Shown here: positions 10,761-19,873 of the stretch, in pieces
Numbering within the stretch: the stretch's first letter is position 1
How the letters are laid out: every line of letters starts with the position of its first letter
Source of the DNA: Telmatactis stephensoni
Taxonomy: Eukaryota > Cnidaria > Anthozoa > Actiniaria > Isophelliidae
Assembly: GCA_029948255.1 (NCBI GenBank)
Contig: JALIZF010001796.1
Location: 41,001-105,000 of the forward strand
Reading direction: 5' to 3'
DNA: 64,000 nucleotides
Position numbers and translations under genes: made by a program
Notes under the pieces: generated by a model
Database searches by the model: none
Seen by the model: only the letters and a program-made list of their open reading frames with translations
Told to the model about the DNA's origin: nothing

Positions 10761-10859
10761 CTGGACGTGCGGTTTCCAGCCAGAGCATGCCGCTATCCAA
10801 CAAGTGGTTGTATTTGATTGTAAGGGGAAGTAGTATTTGTTAAAAAATTGAGGCGAGAG
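10761..10859. repeat. Split direct repeat B1
   Basis: 99 bp, almost identical to B2 at 13120-13218. It begins CTGGACGTGCGGTTTCC and ends AGGCGAGAG, and is followed after five bases by A2. Confidence 0.9.
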
Positions 10860-10864
10860 ATGAA

Positions 10865-11007
10865 TTTTTTCGCGGTTTGCAAATGAGCGAAAAAAGATGC
10901 TCTCGACGGAATGTATTACCAAGGGAATGGTAGCGAGTATTTAAGGAGTCAATTAGGAGTTGTTTCTCCTCTTGGTGTTCGCTTCTGGTAGCCGTACGAC
11001 CAAACTT
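10865..11007. repeat. Split direct repeat A2
   Basis: 143 bp matching A1 with a few substitutions. Together with B1 it forms the internal junction that YR retrotransposons use as a template for completing the termini. Confidence 0.9.
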
Positions 11008-11168
11008 GAATTTTAATGACGTGGACTATTTGTTTTGTTCCAGGGATCGTGCTAAGACGTTGGCTAGGAGACGGAGGCCGAACGACCAAACTTGAATTTT
11101 AATGACGTGGACTATTTGTTTTGTTCCAGGGATCGTGCTAAGACGTTGGCTAGGAGACGGAGGCCGAG
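10998..11168. repeat. Tandem duplication of about 85 bp
   Basis: The block containing GACGTGGACTATTTG and AGACGTTGGCTAGGAG occurs twice head to tail, essentially identical. It directly follows A2. Confidence 0.9.
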
Positions 11169-11361
11169 CTGGTGACGTCCTGAAAATAAACTTTTTAAAA
11201 AAAATTCGTCTTTTGGATTTTTCTTGATTGATTTACTTGTTCAAAGTTTCGCATTATTATTCAATTAAATGTTATTGTTTTTCTTCAGAAAGCATGCTTT
11301 ATCACTCGTGGCCATTGGTGTTGTGGGACCCCGTGCGGCCAGCCAGGAAACGTTTTTTTGC

Positions 11362-11725
11362 ATGGGACCATCTGTGCCCAGTGGCAAGAAGTATTAAGGG
11401 ACCATCTGTGCCCAGTGGCAAGAAGTATTAAGGGACCATCTGTGCCCAGTGGCAAGAAGTATTAAGGGACCATCTGTGCCCAGTGGCAAGATGTATTATT
11501 GGGACCATCTGTGCCCAGTGCCAAGAAGTAGTGGCGGGGACCATCTGTGCCCAGTGCCAAGAAGTTTTAAGGGGACCATCTGTGCCCCGTGGCAAGAAGT
11601 ATTTTGGGACCATCTGTGCCCATTGCTAAGAAGTATTTTGGGACCATCTGTGCCCTCTAAGTGCAGTAGTTTGGGACGATCTGTGCCCGCATTGAAGTGA
11701 AATGAGTGGAGACTATGGGACGATC
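11362..11725. repeat. About 11 units of a 35-bp repeat
   Basis: Tandem units of GGGACCATCTGTGCCCAG plus GGCAAGAAGTATTAA, degrading toward the right. It lies between A2 and the recombinase. Minus-strand open frames here are repeat artefacts. Confidence 0.9.
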
Positions 11726-11889
11726 TGTGCCCAGTTGTGTCACGACGTGGCCCTGTTGGCGCTCCAACAATGGCCTGGTTTTTGGGTGGTGGTTTTGCGT
11801 GGAGTTGTGTTGGTGTGTTTGTTGTTTGTGAATTTTTAATTGCTACTAATTTTTGTGTGTTAGATATTTTTCAGTGCCAGATGTGGTCG

Positions 11890-12860
11890 GAATTCGCTGC
11901 TTCGACCCCCAATCACTTCCAGTTGGTGGCATTGCGGCGTGAGGAAGACAGTGCTGCAGTCGAAAGCCGACGGAACAGTGCGCACCTACTTGGGTGGCTT
12001 CAACCGCTGGAAGCGTTGGGCAGTCTCGAATGGTTTGCGTCCGTTGCCAGCTAATCCGTTCCACGTGGCCATGTATATGCAATGCGTGTTGGAGGAAGCC
12101 AGGTCAGCGTCTCCGATTTCGTGCGCAGTATTCAGCATGGACTGGGTGCACAAGCTGTGTGGCGTTTGCAAGATTTCGGATCATCCGCTGGTGGATTCGA
12201 TGCTGAAGGCCTGTCAGAGAATCGGAAGCCGTCCAAATTCTGAGAAAAGAGCCCATCACGGTGGAGATGTTGTCAGCTTTGGCGTGCAAGTTGAAAGATA
12301 AGTGTTCAGTGCATGAACGTCGCACGTTAGCGTTGTGCTTGATTGGCTTTGCGGGTTTCTTCCGGTTCAGCGAGCTGTGCAGCATTCGTTGTTGCGATGT
12401 GAAGTGGTATGACAGTTCCATTTGTATTTTTCTAGAATCGTCGAAGACTGACCAGTTCCGCGAAGGTGCGTGGATTTCGATTGCAAGATCCGGGCGTGCA
12501 ACGTGTCCCGTTGGAGCTTTGGAGGAGTACGTACGTGTGGCTGGTCTGGATTTGGAAGAAGAACTGCCCCTGTTCCGTGCTCTTGGTTCGCGAAGTTGCT
12601 GGAGGAAAGTTCGTGGCCAGGGTATTAGCTATTCAAGAGTTGGCGAGCTGATCAAAGAGGCCTTCAAGGACATTCCAGACGTGTCAAAGATTGGTGTGCA
12701 TAGTTTGCGATGAGGCGGAGCTACTGCGGCAGCTAATGCTGGCATCCCAGATGGTTTATTGAAAAGACACGGACGTTGGTTGAGTGAAAGTGCTAAAGAC
12801 GGTTATGTTAAGGACAGTACTAGTTCGTTATTGTCAGTGTCTCGTAGTTTAGGCATTTAA
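11890..12860 (+). pseudogene. Tyrosine recombinase of the YR retrotransposon
   Basis: The N-terminal part (frame of 11939-12240) reads RTYLGGFNRWKRWA and HVAMYMQCVLEEA, the SAM-like core-binding region. A frameshift near 12240 is followed by the catalytic domain: GFAGFFRFSELCSI (first Arg), HSLR box, HGRW and the DGYVKD tyrosine. A TGA at 12711-12713 falls immediately after HSLR where related proteins have Ser or a similar residue; the frame then continues through GGATAAANAG to a stop at 12860. With a shift and a stop it is a dead gene. The active enzyme would integrate circular DNA copies by site-specific recombination. Confidence 0.85.
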
Positions 12861-13119
12861 GCTGACCGAGCCCAGCAGGTCATGGTCCATGGTGCGATTC
12901 ATAGGGCTGGGGTTTTTCCCTCTGTGGACGCTGCAAGTGCGTCGAGGGTTTTTTCATCCTGTGAACACTTGCTCGTATCTCTGATATTTTTTGTAAATTC
13001 GAGTTGGACACTGATTGCGCTTATTATAACTTCCATGTAATATCTTCAATACGTTCATCATTTGATTAGTTCATTTCGTTTTCATTGTAACCTATTACAT
13101 TACGATCGACATCAATAAA

Positions 13120-13218
13120 CTGGACGTGCGGTTTCCAGCCAGAGCACGCCGCTATCCAACAAGTGGTTGTATTTGATTGTAAGGGGAAGTAGTATTTGTT
13201 AAAAAATTGAGGCGAGAG
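13120..13218. repeat. Split direct repeat B2 (3' end of element)
   Basis: Right terminus of the YR retrotransposon, matching B1 with one or two changes. LINE sequence resumes immediately after it. Confidence 0.9.
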
Positions 13219-13546
13219 TGAGAGTTGTTGTGATGAGCATCAAGTTGTTTCAGTTTATTTTTAGACCCAATGACCATATATTTAGTTTTAGTATTATTGA
13301 AACTTAATTTGTTGGCGCAAAGCCATTGTTTACTTCTTTCGAGATCTTCATATATATAATTTTCAATTTCATGTATATCGGAATCTGCTGCAGTTATATA
13401 AGTGTCATCAGCAAACATTCCAGGCGAGCAGTGGGCTAGAGAATATGGATAATCATTAATATAAATGAGAAATAAGAGAGGGCCGAGGATTGAGCCTTGT
13501 GGAACACCGCAAGCAATGCCGCACTTTTCAGATAACACACCATTTA
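13219..13546 (-). mobile_element. Non-LTR element, RT part (interrupted copy)
   Basis: The minus-strand frame (13152-13571) reads CGVPQGSILGPLLFLIYIND, GMFADDTYI and NKLSFNNTKTKYMV, which are RT motifs of a CR1/L2/Jockey-type LINE. It is the upstream partner of 7147-7927, 5'-truncated at the minisatellite. Confidence 0.87.
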
Positions 13547-15575
13547 CCAAGCACATGTTGTTACTAGCCATTTACTAGAGTGATTTTCATAAACCTGTGA
13601 AATAAAACTTAGCTTATTAAACACTACTAAACTCTAAAGCTTTTGTTTTCTATTGTTTGAATTTGATTATTACACATTAATAGCTAAAATTTGTTTCACG
13701 GGTTTATGAAAATCACTCTACATTACTAACCACATGTTGTTATTAGCCATTTACTACATTACTAACCACATGTTGTTACTAGCCATTTACTACGTTGCTA
13801 AGCACATGTTGTTACTAGCCATTTACTACGTTACTAAGCACATGTTGTTACTAGCCATTTACTACGTTACTAACCACATGTTGTTACTAGCCATTTACTA
13901 CATTACTAACCACATGTTGTTACTAGCCATTTACTACATTACTAACCACATGTTGTTACTAGCCATTTACTACGTTACTAACCACATGTTGTTACTAGCC
14001 ATTTACTACGTTGCTAAGCACATGTTGTTACTAGCCATTTACTACGTTGCTAAGCACATGTTGTTACTAGCCATTTACTACAATACTAACCACATGTTGT
14101 TACTAGCCATTTACTACATTACTAAGCACATGTTGTTACTAGCCATTTACTACGTTGCTAAGCACATGTTGTTACTAGCCATTTACTACATTACTAAGCA
14201 CATGTTGTTACTAGCCATTTACTACGTTACTACGCACATGTTGTTACTAGCCATTTACTACGTTACTAACCACATGTTGTTACTAGCCATTTACTACGTT
14301 ACTAACCACATGTTGTTACTAGCCATTTACTACGTTACTAACCACATGTTGTTACTAGCCATTTACTACATTACTAAGCACATGTTGTTACTAGCCATTT
14401 ACTACGTTACTAAGCACATGTTGTTACTAGCCATTTACTACGTTACTAACCACGTTGTTACTAGCCATTTACTACGTTACTACGCACATGTTGTTACTAG
14501 CCATTTACTACGTTGCTAAGCACATGTTGTTACTAGCCATTTACTACGTTACTAACCACGTTGTTACTAGCCATTTACTACGTTACTAACCACATGTTGT
14601 TACTAGCCATTTACTACGTTACTAACCACATGTTGTTACTAGCCATTTACTACGTTACTAACCACGTTGTTACTAGCCATTTACTACGTTACTACGCACA
14701 TGTTGTTACTAGCCATTTACTACGTTGCTAAGCACATGTTGTTACTAGCCATTTACTACGTTACTAACCACATGTTGTTACTAGCCATTTACTACGTTAC
14801 TAACCACGTTACTAGCCATTTACTACGTTACTAACCACATGTTGTTACTAGCCATTTACTACGTTACTAACCACATGTTGTTACTAGCCATTTACTACGT
14901 TACTAACCACATGTTGTTACTAACCATTTACTACATTACTAACCACATGTTGTTACTAGCCATTTACTACGTTACTAACCACATGTTGTTACTAGCCATT
15001 TACTACGTTACTAACCACATGTTGTTACTAGCCATTTACTACGTTACTAACCACATGTTGTTACTAGCCATTTACTACGTTACTAACCACATGTTGTTAC
15101 TAACCATTTACTACATTACTAACCACATGTTGTTACTAGCCATTTACTACGTTACTAACCACATGTTGTTACTAGCCATTTACTACGTTACTAACCACAT
15201 GTTGTTACTAGCCATTTACTACGTTACTAACCACATGTTGTTACTAGCCATTTACTACGTTACTAACCACATGTTGTTACTAGCCATTTACTACGTTACT
15301 AACCACATGTTGTTACTAACCATTTACTACATTACTAACCACATGTTGTTACTAGCCATTTACTACATTGCTAACCACATGTTGTTACTAGCCATTTACT
15401 ACGTTACTAACCACATGTTGTTACTAGCCATTTACTACGTTACTAACCACATGTTGTTACTAGCCATTTACTACGTTACTAACCACATGTTGTTACTAGC
15501 CATTTACTACGTTACTAACCACATGTTGTTACTAGCCATTTACTGCATTGTTAACCACGTTGTTACTCCTTGCAG
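13547..15575. repeat. 36-bp minisatellite, right part
   Basis: About 50 units of the same 36-bp repeat as 6676-7146, with variants (GTTACT/ATTACT/GTTGCT and AACCAC/AAGCAC/ACGCAC) and a few 34-bp units that shift frame. A five-unit (180-bp) block with the CTAACCATTTAC variant recurs near 14919 and 15099. A MITE interrupts it at 13578-13718. It ends about 25 nt from the exon 19 donor. Confidence 0.95.
13578..13718. mobile_element. MITE, TAGAGYGAT family, copy 2
   Basis: Terminal inverted repeats GAGTGATTTTCATAAACC and its mirror are flanked by TA. The interior includes TTTTGTTTTCTATTG. It is inserted inside the minisatellite. Confidence 0.88.
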
Positions 15576-15600
15576 AACTACTGACCATTTATTGCATTAC

Positions 15601-15711
15601 CTTGAGTATGTTGCTGAATGTCTGGGGGAGAGGGTCCCGTAGTAAGATTTCTTTCAGCAAATTATTGACGCTTTGTAAAGCTTGGGAAAGAAGGTCACTT
15701 GGATCTTTACC
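15601..15711 (-). CDS. MROH1: MROH1 exon 19 of window
   Basis: This 37-codon exon has phase 0 at both ends. It reads DLLSQALQSVNNLLKEILL and PLPQTFSNILK. The 36-bp minisatellite ends about 25 nt beyond its donor (gtaatg), so the intron starts almost directly with tandem repeats. Confidence 0.87.
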
Positions 15712-15793
15712 CTGAACAACAAACAAACATAAAACAAAACAGTGAATAAACTCTCTATTCAACTAGTTTTGTTTCATTCACGTCATAACATTA

Positions 15794-15944
15794 GAGTGAT
15801 TTTCATCGGACTGTGAAACAATTACTAATAGTCAGTGTTTAATATTGTCTAATAGTTGCATTGCAACAAAAGAAAACAATAGGTTCAGAGTCTATTAGTG
15901 TCTATTAGCTTAGTAACTATTTCACAGTCCGGTGAAAATCACTC
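15794..15944. mobile_element. MITE, TAGAGYGAT family, copy 3
   Basis: Terminal inverted repeats GAGTGATTTTCATCGG...CCGGTGAAAATCACTC are flanked by TA. The interior carries AAAAGAAAACAATAGG as in copy 2. It lies in the intron between exons 19 and 18. Confidence 0.88.
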
Positions 15945-16020
15945 TACAAAAACACTTTTTAGTGAAAAGACAAGTTATTACATAACAGCAGTTGCACAGC
16001 TTGCATGTTTGATTTCATAC

Positions 16021-16150
16021 CTGAATTGCAATGTCTGTCTTTTGTCCTTTAGTTGGAGTATGTGATTCTAATGAAACAGGAAACACTGACTCTGTACAAG
16101 TCTTTACCATGTCAAACAGTTCAGCATCGCTCAAACGAGGGTTTAATTTA
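16021..16150 (-). CDS. MROH1: MROH1 exon 18 of window
   Basis: This 130-nt exon completes the codon from exon 17 and reads KLNPRLSDAELFDMVKTC, then a polar loop, ending in phase 0 at donor gtatga. The acceptor is tttatag. Confidence 0.85.
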
Positions 16151-16268
16151 CTATAAACTAGTCAAGGAACAAATAAACACCACACATGACAACATTTAAA
16201 GCATTATAGTGATATCTATCCATCTATGTTGCAACGACAAATAGATTAGTTTCACCACTTTTGGATAC

Positions 16269-16348
16269 ATGAGACTTGAACAAGCATCCATTGCCAATGC
16301 TCGAGTCTCTGTTGATATGCTGGTTGTTGGCTCCACCTTGATATATGC
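16269..16348 (-). CDS. MROH1: MROH1 exon 17 of window
   Basis: This 80-nt exon starts in phase 0 and leaves two bases over. It reads AYIKVEPTTSISTETRALAM. I placed the donor at AT|gtatcc because that phase joins exon 18 without a stop and restores the C-x-x-L family pattern. The downstream AAAAGTG|gtgaaa site would give a stop. Confidence 0.83.
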
Positions 16349-16439
16349 CTAATTAAACAATATGACACCATTACAATAATAAACAGTAGAACCAATTTGT
16401 AATTGTATGTTATTTAACAAATTCAGATTACATTTTCCG

Positions 16440-16710
16440 TGCATCTTTACTCTAATGACGATGTGAAAATGTGGAGAACAAAAAAGTATGCCGCCAAATG
16501 AAGTCGAGTGGGGTGACTGTTGTTCTCACCACATTTTGACGTCCTCTGTGCATCGATTTATTAAAGTAGACACCCACTGATAATAAATAGTGTCTATTTG
16601 TCATATATATTATTTATCAAAGCATTTCAACCAATAAGAGCGCGGTTACATATATCATTGATCAAAGCATTTTAACCAATAAGAGCGCAGGTAATATTGA
16701 ATGGCGTGTA
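16440..16710. repeat. Inverted and tandem repeats in an intron
   Basis: At 16460-16550 GTGAAAATGTGGAGAACAA faces an inverted partner. At 16614-16700 a 46-bp unit with AACCAATAAGAGCGC occurs twice in tandem. Both are non-coding. Confidence 0.6.
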
Positions 16711-16805
16711 ATATGCCAATTATTGAATAAATATCAACAATCTAAGCTATCATTAGCTTATCTAAGTTATCGTGTTTAAATAAAGATGATGATGATGAAC
16801 AATAC

Positions 16806-16931
16806 CAGCATATGATTCATTAACTCTGCTCTTCTGCTAAAAACAAAGTCTGGTTGCTGTAGTCGGCTGGGTTCTAACGCCTTCCCAATGAGCTCCACTG
16901 CACGTGTGAGATTCTGTTTAACAGTGGTATC
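16806..16931 (-). CDS. MROH1: MROH1 exon 16 of window
   Basis: This 42-codon exon has phase 0 at both ends. It contains LTRAVELIGKALEP and DFVFSRRAELMNHML, matching the FHFTRKAELVAQM region of MROH1. The acceptor is acctag and the donor gtattg. Confidence 0.88.
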
Positions 16932-16954
16932 CTAGGTAACAAGATATTAACTTA

Positions 16955-17060
16955 AACAAACAAACAAAAACAAATGACAAACAAACAAACAGACAAACAA
17001 ACAAACAAACAAACTTGTCAACAAACAAACAAAATAAACAAACATTCAATCAACAAACCG
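16955..17060. repeat. (AAAC)n-rich microsatellite
   Basis: Irregular AAAC/AGAC repeat in the intron after exon 15. It produces the spurious Thr/Asn/Lys-rich frame on the plus strand. Confidence 0.9.
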
Positions 17061-17099
17061 GCCAACCAACCAACCGACCAACAAACTACTATTATCTAC

Positions 17100-17166
17100 C
17101 TTCACATTGGAAAAGTGCTTGATAATGTTCCTAAAGATATTGGCCTCCAGTCGCGAGGTGATAAGA
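17100..17166 (-). CDS. MROH1: MROH1 exon 15 of window
   Basis: This 67-nt exon completes the codon from exon 14 and reads LITSRLEANIFRNIIKHFS, ending in phase 0. An AAAC-type microsatellite (16955-17060) begins about 40 nt inside the following intron. The acceptor is atttag, a weak one. Confidence 0.83.
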
Positions 17167-17344
17167 CTAAATAAGACAAGAAAGTAACGTTGTATGGCAA
17201 AGAAAGCAAGTCTTAAGTTTGTAAAATAAGCTACAATATTTCTTACTGTGTACTAAATAGTTCTGATCAATAACACGAAACTATTATTCATCAGACCTAT
17301 TTTATTATTTGTGCTACTTCGCAATTTTGGAACTGTGTACTTAC

Positions 17345-17427
17345 CTTGGAGGCCCATAAAATGTTGCATAACCATAACATAGCATAACAGTACTTTTCAC
17401 TCTTTCAACATTAACATCTGTTTTATC
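17345..17427 (-). CDS. MROH1: MROH1 exon 14 of window
   Basis: This 83-nt exon starts in phase 0 and leaves two bases over. It contains VERVKSTVMLCYGYAT, nearly the family consensus. The donor is gtaag and the acceptor ttgttag. Confidence 0.9.
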
Positions 17428-17521
17428 CTAACAAATAACAAATAATATGATTGTCATGATCAAGTGTTCTGCAAGGCAATTTGCATGTTCAAAGGTTCTG
17501 CAGGAATGATGGCAATATTAC

Positions 17522-17644
17522 CTTCATAAATCCTAGAATTCCCCCTGATTTCTTCACCATATCTGTTTTTGAGACCTGCTCAAGTTTGCTAAGTACGGAA
17601 TCTAGATTAGTAGCAGCACAGAAGCCTATCCCAATGGCACATCC
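17522..17644 (-). CDS. MROH1: MROH1 exon 13 of window
   Basis: This 41-codon exon has phase 0 at both ends. It reads GCAIGIGFCAATNLDSVLSK and ends GGILGFMK, equivalent to the LACCFGICA region of vertebrate MROH1. The acceptor is ttgcag and the donor gtaat. Confidence 0.9.
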
Positions 17645-17730
17645 CTGCAAAAATGAAAGAAATTAATTCAAAGAATGTACAGATCAAGTGTTCCAGAATC
17701 GCGCACAAATTAATCATATTTTCTGCTCAC

Positions 17731-17850
17731 CTCCCTTTCCTCTTGGCTTGAATGTTTAATTGTACTAAACATAATGTCAAGCTGTGTTTGTAGAAAACCC
17801 TTCTGCTTTACTTTCCGTAAGACAATCCCAAGACATTTAAAAGCAAAGTT
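17731..17850 (-). CDS. MROH1: MROH1 exon 12 of window
   Basis: This 40-codon exon has phase 0 at both ends, acceptor ttttcag and donor gtgag. It begins NFAFKCLGIVLRKV and ends in the acidic SSQEERE motif, in the expected order for MROH1. Confidence 0.9.
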
Positions 17851-18027
17851 CTGAAAAACAATCAACCAATAACATATTTCATACTAGGATACATTGTCAA
17901 TATATCATATACCAATAGTTCACCAACAATACTTGATAAACAGCAATCTTATAACCAAGTATCATCAACTGAGTTGAGAACTAGAGTCAGTGGTACATCA
18001 CCCCAGTCTTAATAAAATGTTCATTAA

Positions 18028-18500
18028 AGTCCTTATGGCACATAATTTTTTATCTTCAAACTTAGTTATTTTTAGAGAGCATAGTGAAGATCTTTTTACC
18101 CGGGTTTTCCTTACGTCGTATTTTCTGAGATATGAAGGTTTCAAATGTCAAAATGCAAATTTGATGGCGTAAGAGGGAACACTGCAAACTTCTCATGGGT
18201 TTTACAAAAAGAGGACTTCAATTCGAGAGCCAGATTTTTCACCTCTGGCGACCATAATCCTTAGCGTCAAAACAATAAAATGTTTTGGTGTGACGTCATT
18301 ATGCGATAGGGCAATTTAAATTCTCTTGTTTTTGTATAATAAATGATTACTCCTCTTACGTCATCACATTTGCATTTTGAAATTTGAAACCTTTATATCT
18401 CGGAAAATATGGAGTGAGGAAAAACAAGATTAAAAGATCTTTACTATGCTTTCTATCAAGAACTGAGTTTGAAAATAAAATATTATCCGTCATAAGGACT
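18028..18500. mobile_element. Long-TIR element flanked by TTAA
   Basis: Inverted arms of about 150 bp start AGTCCTTATG and end CATAAGGACT, flanked on both sides by TTAA (18024-18027 and 18501-18504). The arms contain GAGATATGAAGGTTTCAAAT-like blocks in mirror image. There is no transposase. TTAA flanks suggest mobilisation by a piggyBac-type enzyme. Confidence 0.82.
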
Positions 18501-18893
18501 TTAAGTATAATAATACTATACTAGATCAACATATAGTATGAAAACTGAGCTAACAATGATTACTGTGGTATTTATAAACTGCCTTTCCAATTTTGATCAA
18601 GTTTTAAGCAAGGAAATGAAATGAATTAGGGAGAGGCTAGAAACTCCAGCCCATTTTTAAAATTTATTTGGTATGATTCCAGCATCCAAATCGAGTAGCT
18701 CAACTATAGTTGCAATACATGGATTTAAGGTCTAGCTCATTCACCAGTTAGTTCACAACACTAATACTGTACTCTGATCTTATTGCTGGAATATCTCCAT
18801 ATTTAACGTCCTTATCCAAGAAGATGTGGAGGTCTAATTAACCACATGTAGATGTAATTACAAAGGTCGTACCTTCTCCTTGACTATTTACAG
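18501..18893. other. Intron, nothing recognised
   Basis: No coding or repeat signal is evident between the TTAA-flanked element and the large palindrome. Confidence 0.5.
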
Positions 18894-19039
18894 CGGTTCT
18901 CAGTCACACGTGCTGATTCGAGACAAAACACTGAGTTCGAAATGAGAACTAATGGACATCAATCAAATGTATTTCTATGGTTACCGATGTCGGCATGTTT
19001 GATAGCTACTAGGTCAAGTGGCTAATTACTTCGAGCAGA

Positions 19040-19210
19040 ATGGAAGAATATTCAGAAGAAGAGACTGAATACGTACAAATCCAGCTTCCAGACTTGGAGG
19101 ATACGCTAATTTGCCAGGGCGAGAATGAAAAAGTAAGTAAGACTGTAAATGTTATGGAGATTTCTGGTTTTTCAGCGGAGTACGCAAACATGTGTATCGG
19201 CTATGAATGA
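19040..19210 (+). CDS. 56-codon frame in left palindrome arm (GTF3C6-like?)
   Basis: The frame opens MEEYSEEETEYVQIQLPDLE, continues TLICQGENEK and ends SAEYANMCIGYE. The acidic start followed by E-Y-V-x-I-x-L-P resembles the N-terminus of TFIIIC subunit 6 (GTF3C6), and S-A-E-Y-A-x-x-x-x-G resembles its triple-barrel G-E-Y-E-D-T-L-G block. A consensus donor AAA|GTAAGT lies inside the frame after GENEK, so this may be a first exon whose intron is read through. The similarity is modest. Whether it is expressed is unknown. Confidence 0.45.
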   Translation: MEEYSEEETEYVQIQLPDLEDTLICQGENEKVSKTVNVMEISGFSAEYANMCIGYE

Positions 19211-19313
19211 AATTATTTCACACGAAGATTATTTGAGCAAACTCGCAGTTTGAAAGGATAAAATTGATTTTAGAATGTCTCTTCTCGTTGTCAATTTTTT
19301 TCTGTTTCTGTAG

Positions 19314-19514
19314 AGAGAAGTACCTTTATATCTGAGTACGTCAAAAGGAAAAGCAATGGGGCCAGAATACACTCCGTTTGAACTGCCGCATCGCTGGACA
19401 CATTTTACTTTGCAAGAATGTACCGTTGATTATATTCAGCTAGCGAACGACGGGTTAAAACGAGATAGTTATCTCGAGATAGTTATAGTTGTAACTTTAT
19501 CGAGTTTTAACTGA
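19314..19514 (+). other. Possible second exon in palindrome centre
   Basis: A good acceptor (TTTTTTCTGTTTCTGTAG) is followed by a 66-codon open frame containing AMGPEYTPFELPHRWTHF before a stop. I recognise no family. It is listed because acceptor and open frame coincide in the unique centre between the two arms. Confidence 0.3.
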
Positions 19515-19702
19515 ATGCTAATGAAGCAAATTGTAAACATTGACGTCAGTAAAGATCCTCCTTTACCAAAGCCCCGCAATAACGTACGTTTACATCGTTT
19601 GACCATGATTTTTCCTTATTTCACTAACCAAAAATATGAAAAATACGTAGAAAAATGTACGTGGACGCGAAAGTAGTCAAATAATCTTCGTGTGAAAAGC
19701 TT

Positions 19703-19873
19703 TCATTCATAGCCGATACACATGTTTGCGTACTCCGCTGAAAAACCAGAAATCTCCATAACATTTACAGTCTTACTTACTTTTTCATTCTCGCCCTGGC
19801 AAATTTGGGTATCTTCCAAGTCTGGAAGCTGGATTTGTACGTATTCAGTCTCTTCTTCTGAATATTCTTCCAT
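19703..19873 (-). CDS. 56-codon frame in right palindrome arm
   Basis: This is the mirror copy of the frame at 19040-19210, reading outward-to-inward on the minus strand. It has the same length and one visible residue change (TQICQG for TLICQG). The frame being open in both arms after divergence hints at recent duplication or constraint. Confidence 0.45.
   Translation of the reverse strand: MEEYSEEETEYVQIQLPDLEDTQICQGENEKVSKTVNVMEISGFSAEYANMCIGYE

Larger units (their letters stand above)
7928..13218 (+). mobile_element. Tyrosine-recombinase retrotransposon (DIRS/Ngaro-like)
   Basis: The element has split direct repeats in the order A1 (7928-8071), B1 (10761-10859), A2 (10865-11007), B2 (13120-13218). 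Between them lie gag, RT-RNase H and a tyrosine recombinase, all on the plus strand. Split direct repeats and YR identify the DIRS order; the arrangement is that of Ngaro/PAT rather than DIRS1. It carries frameshifts and a stop, so it is not autonomous now. It is inserted in the LINE at 7147-13546 without an obvious target duplication, as expected for YR integration. The YR gene lies after the internal B1-A2 pair. Confidence 0.88.

Noticed and set aside
11228..11700. Frames rich in GPSVPSGK or WAQMVP on either strand
   Set aside because: Products of the 35-bp tandem array in the YR retrotransposon.
7921..13230. Target-site duplication for the YR retrotransposon
   Set aside because: None is visible at the junctions with the LINE, as expected for tyrosine-recombinase integration.
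6676..15575. Regular 36-bp repeats resembling a CRISPR array
   Set aside because: The units are directly contiguous with no unique spacers, and the setting is a eukaryotic intron. It is a minisatellite.
13734..15642. Long plus-strand open frames of repeated MLLLAIYYVTNH-type units (also 6623-7119)
   Set aside because: The period is 36 bp, a multiple of three without stops, so any frame stays open. Units with 34 bp shift frame, and no start context or homology supports a protein.
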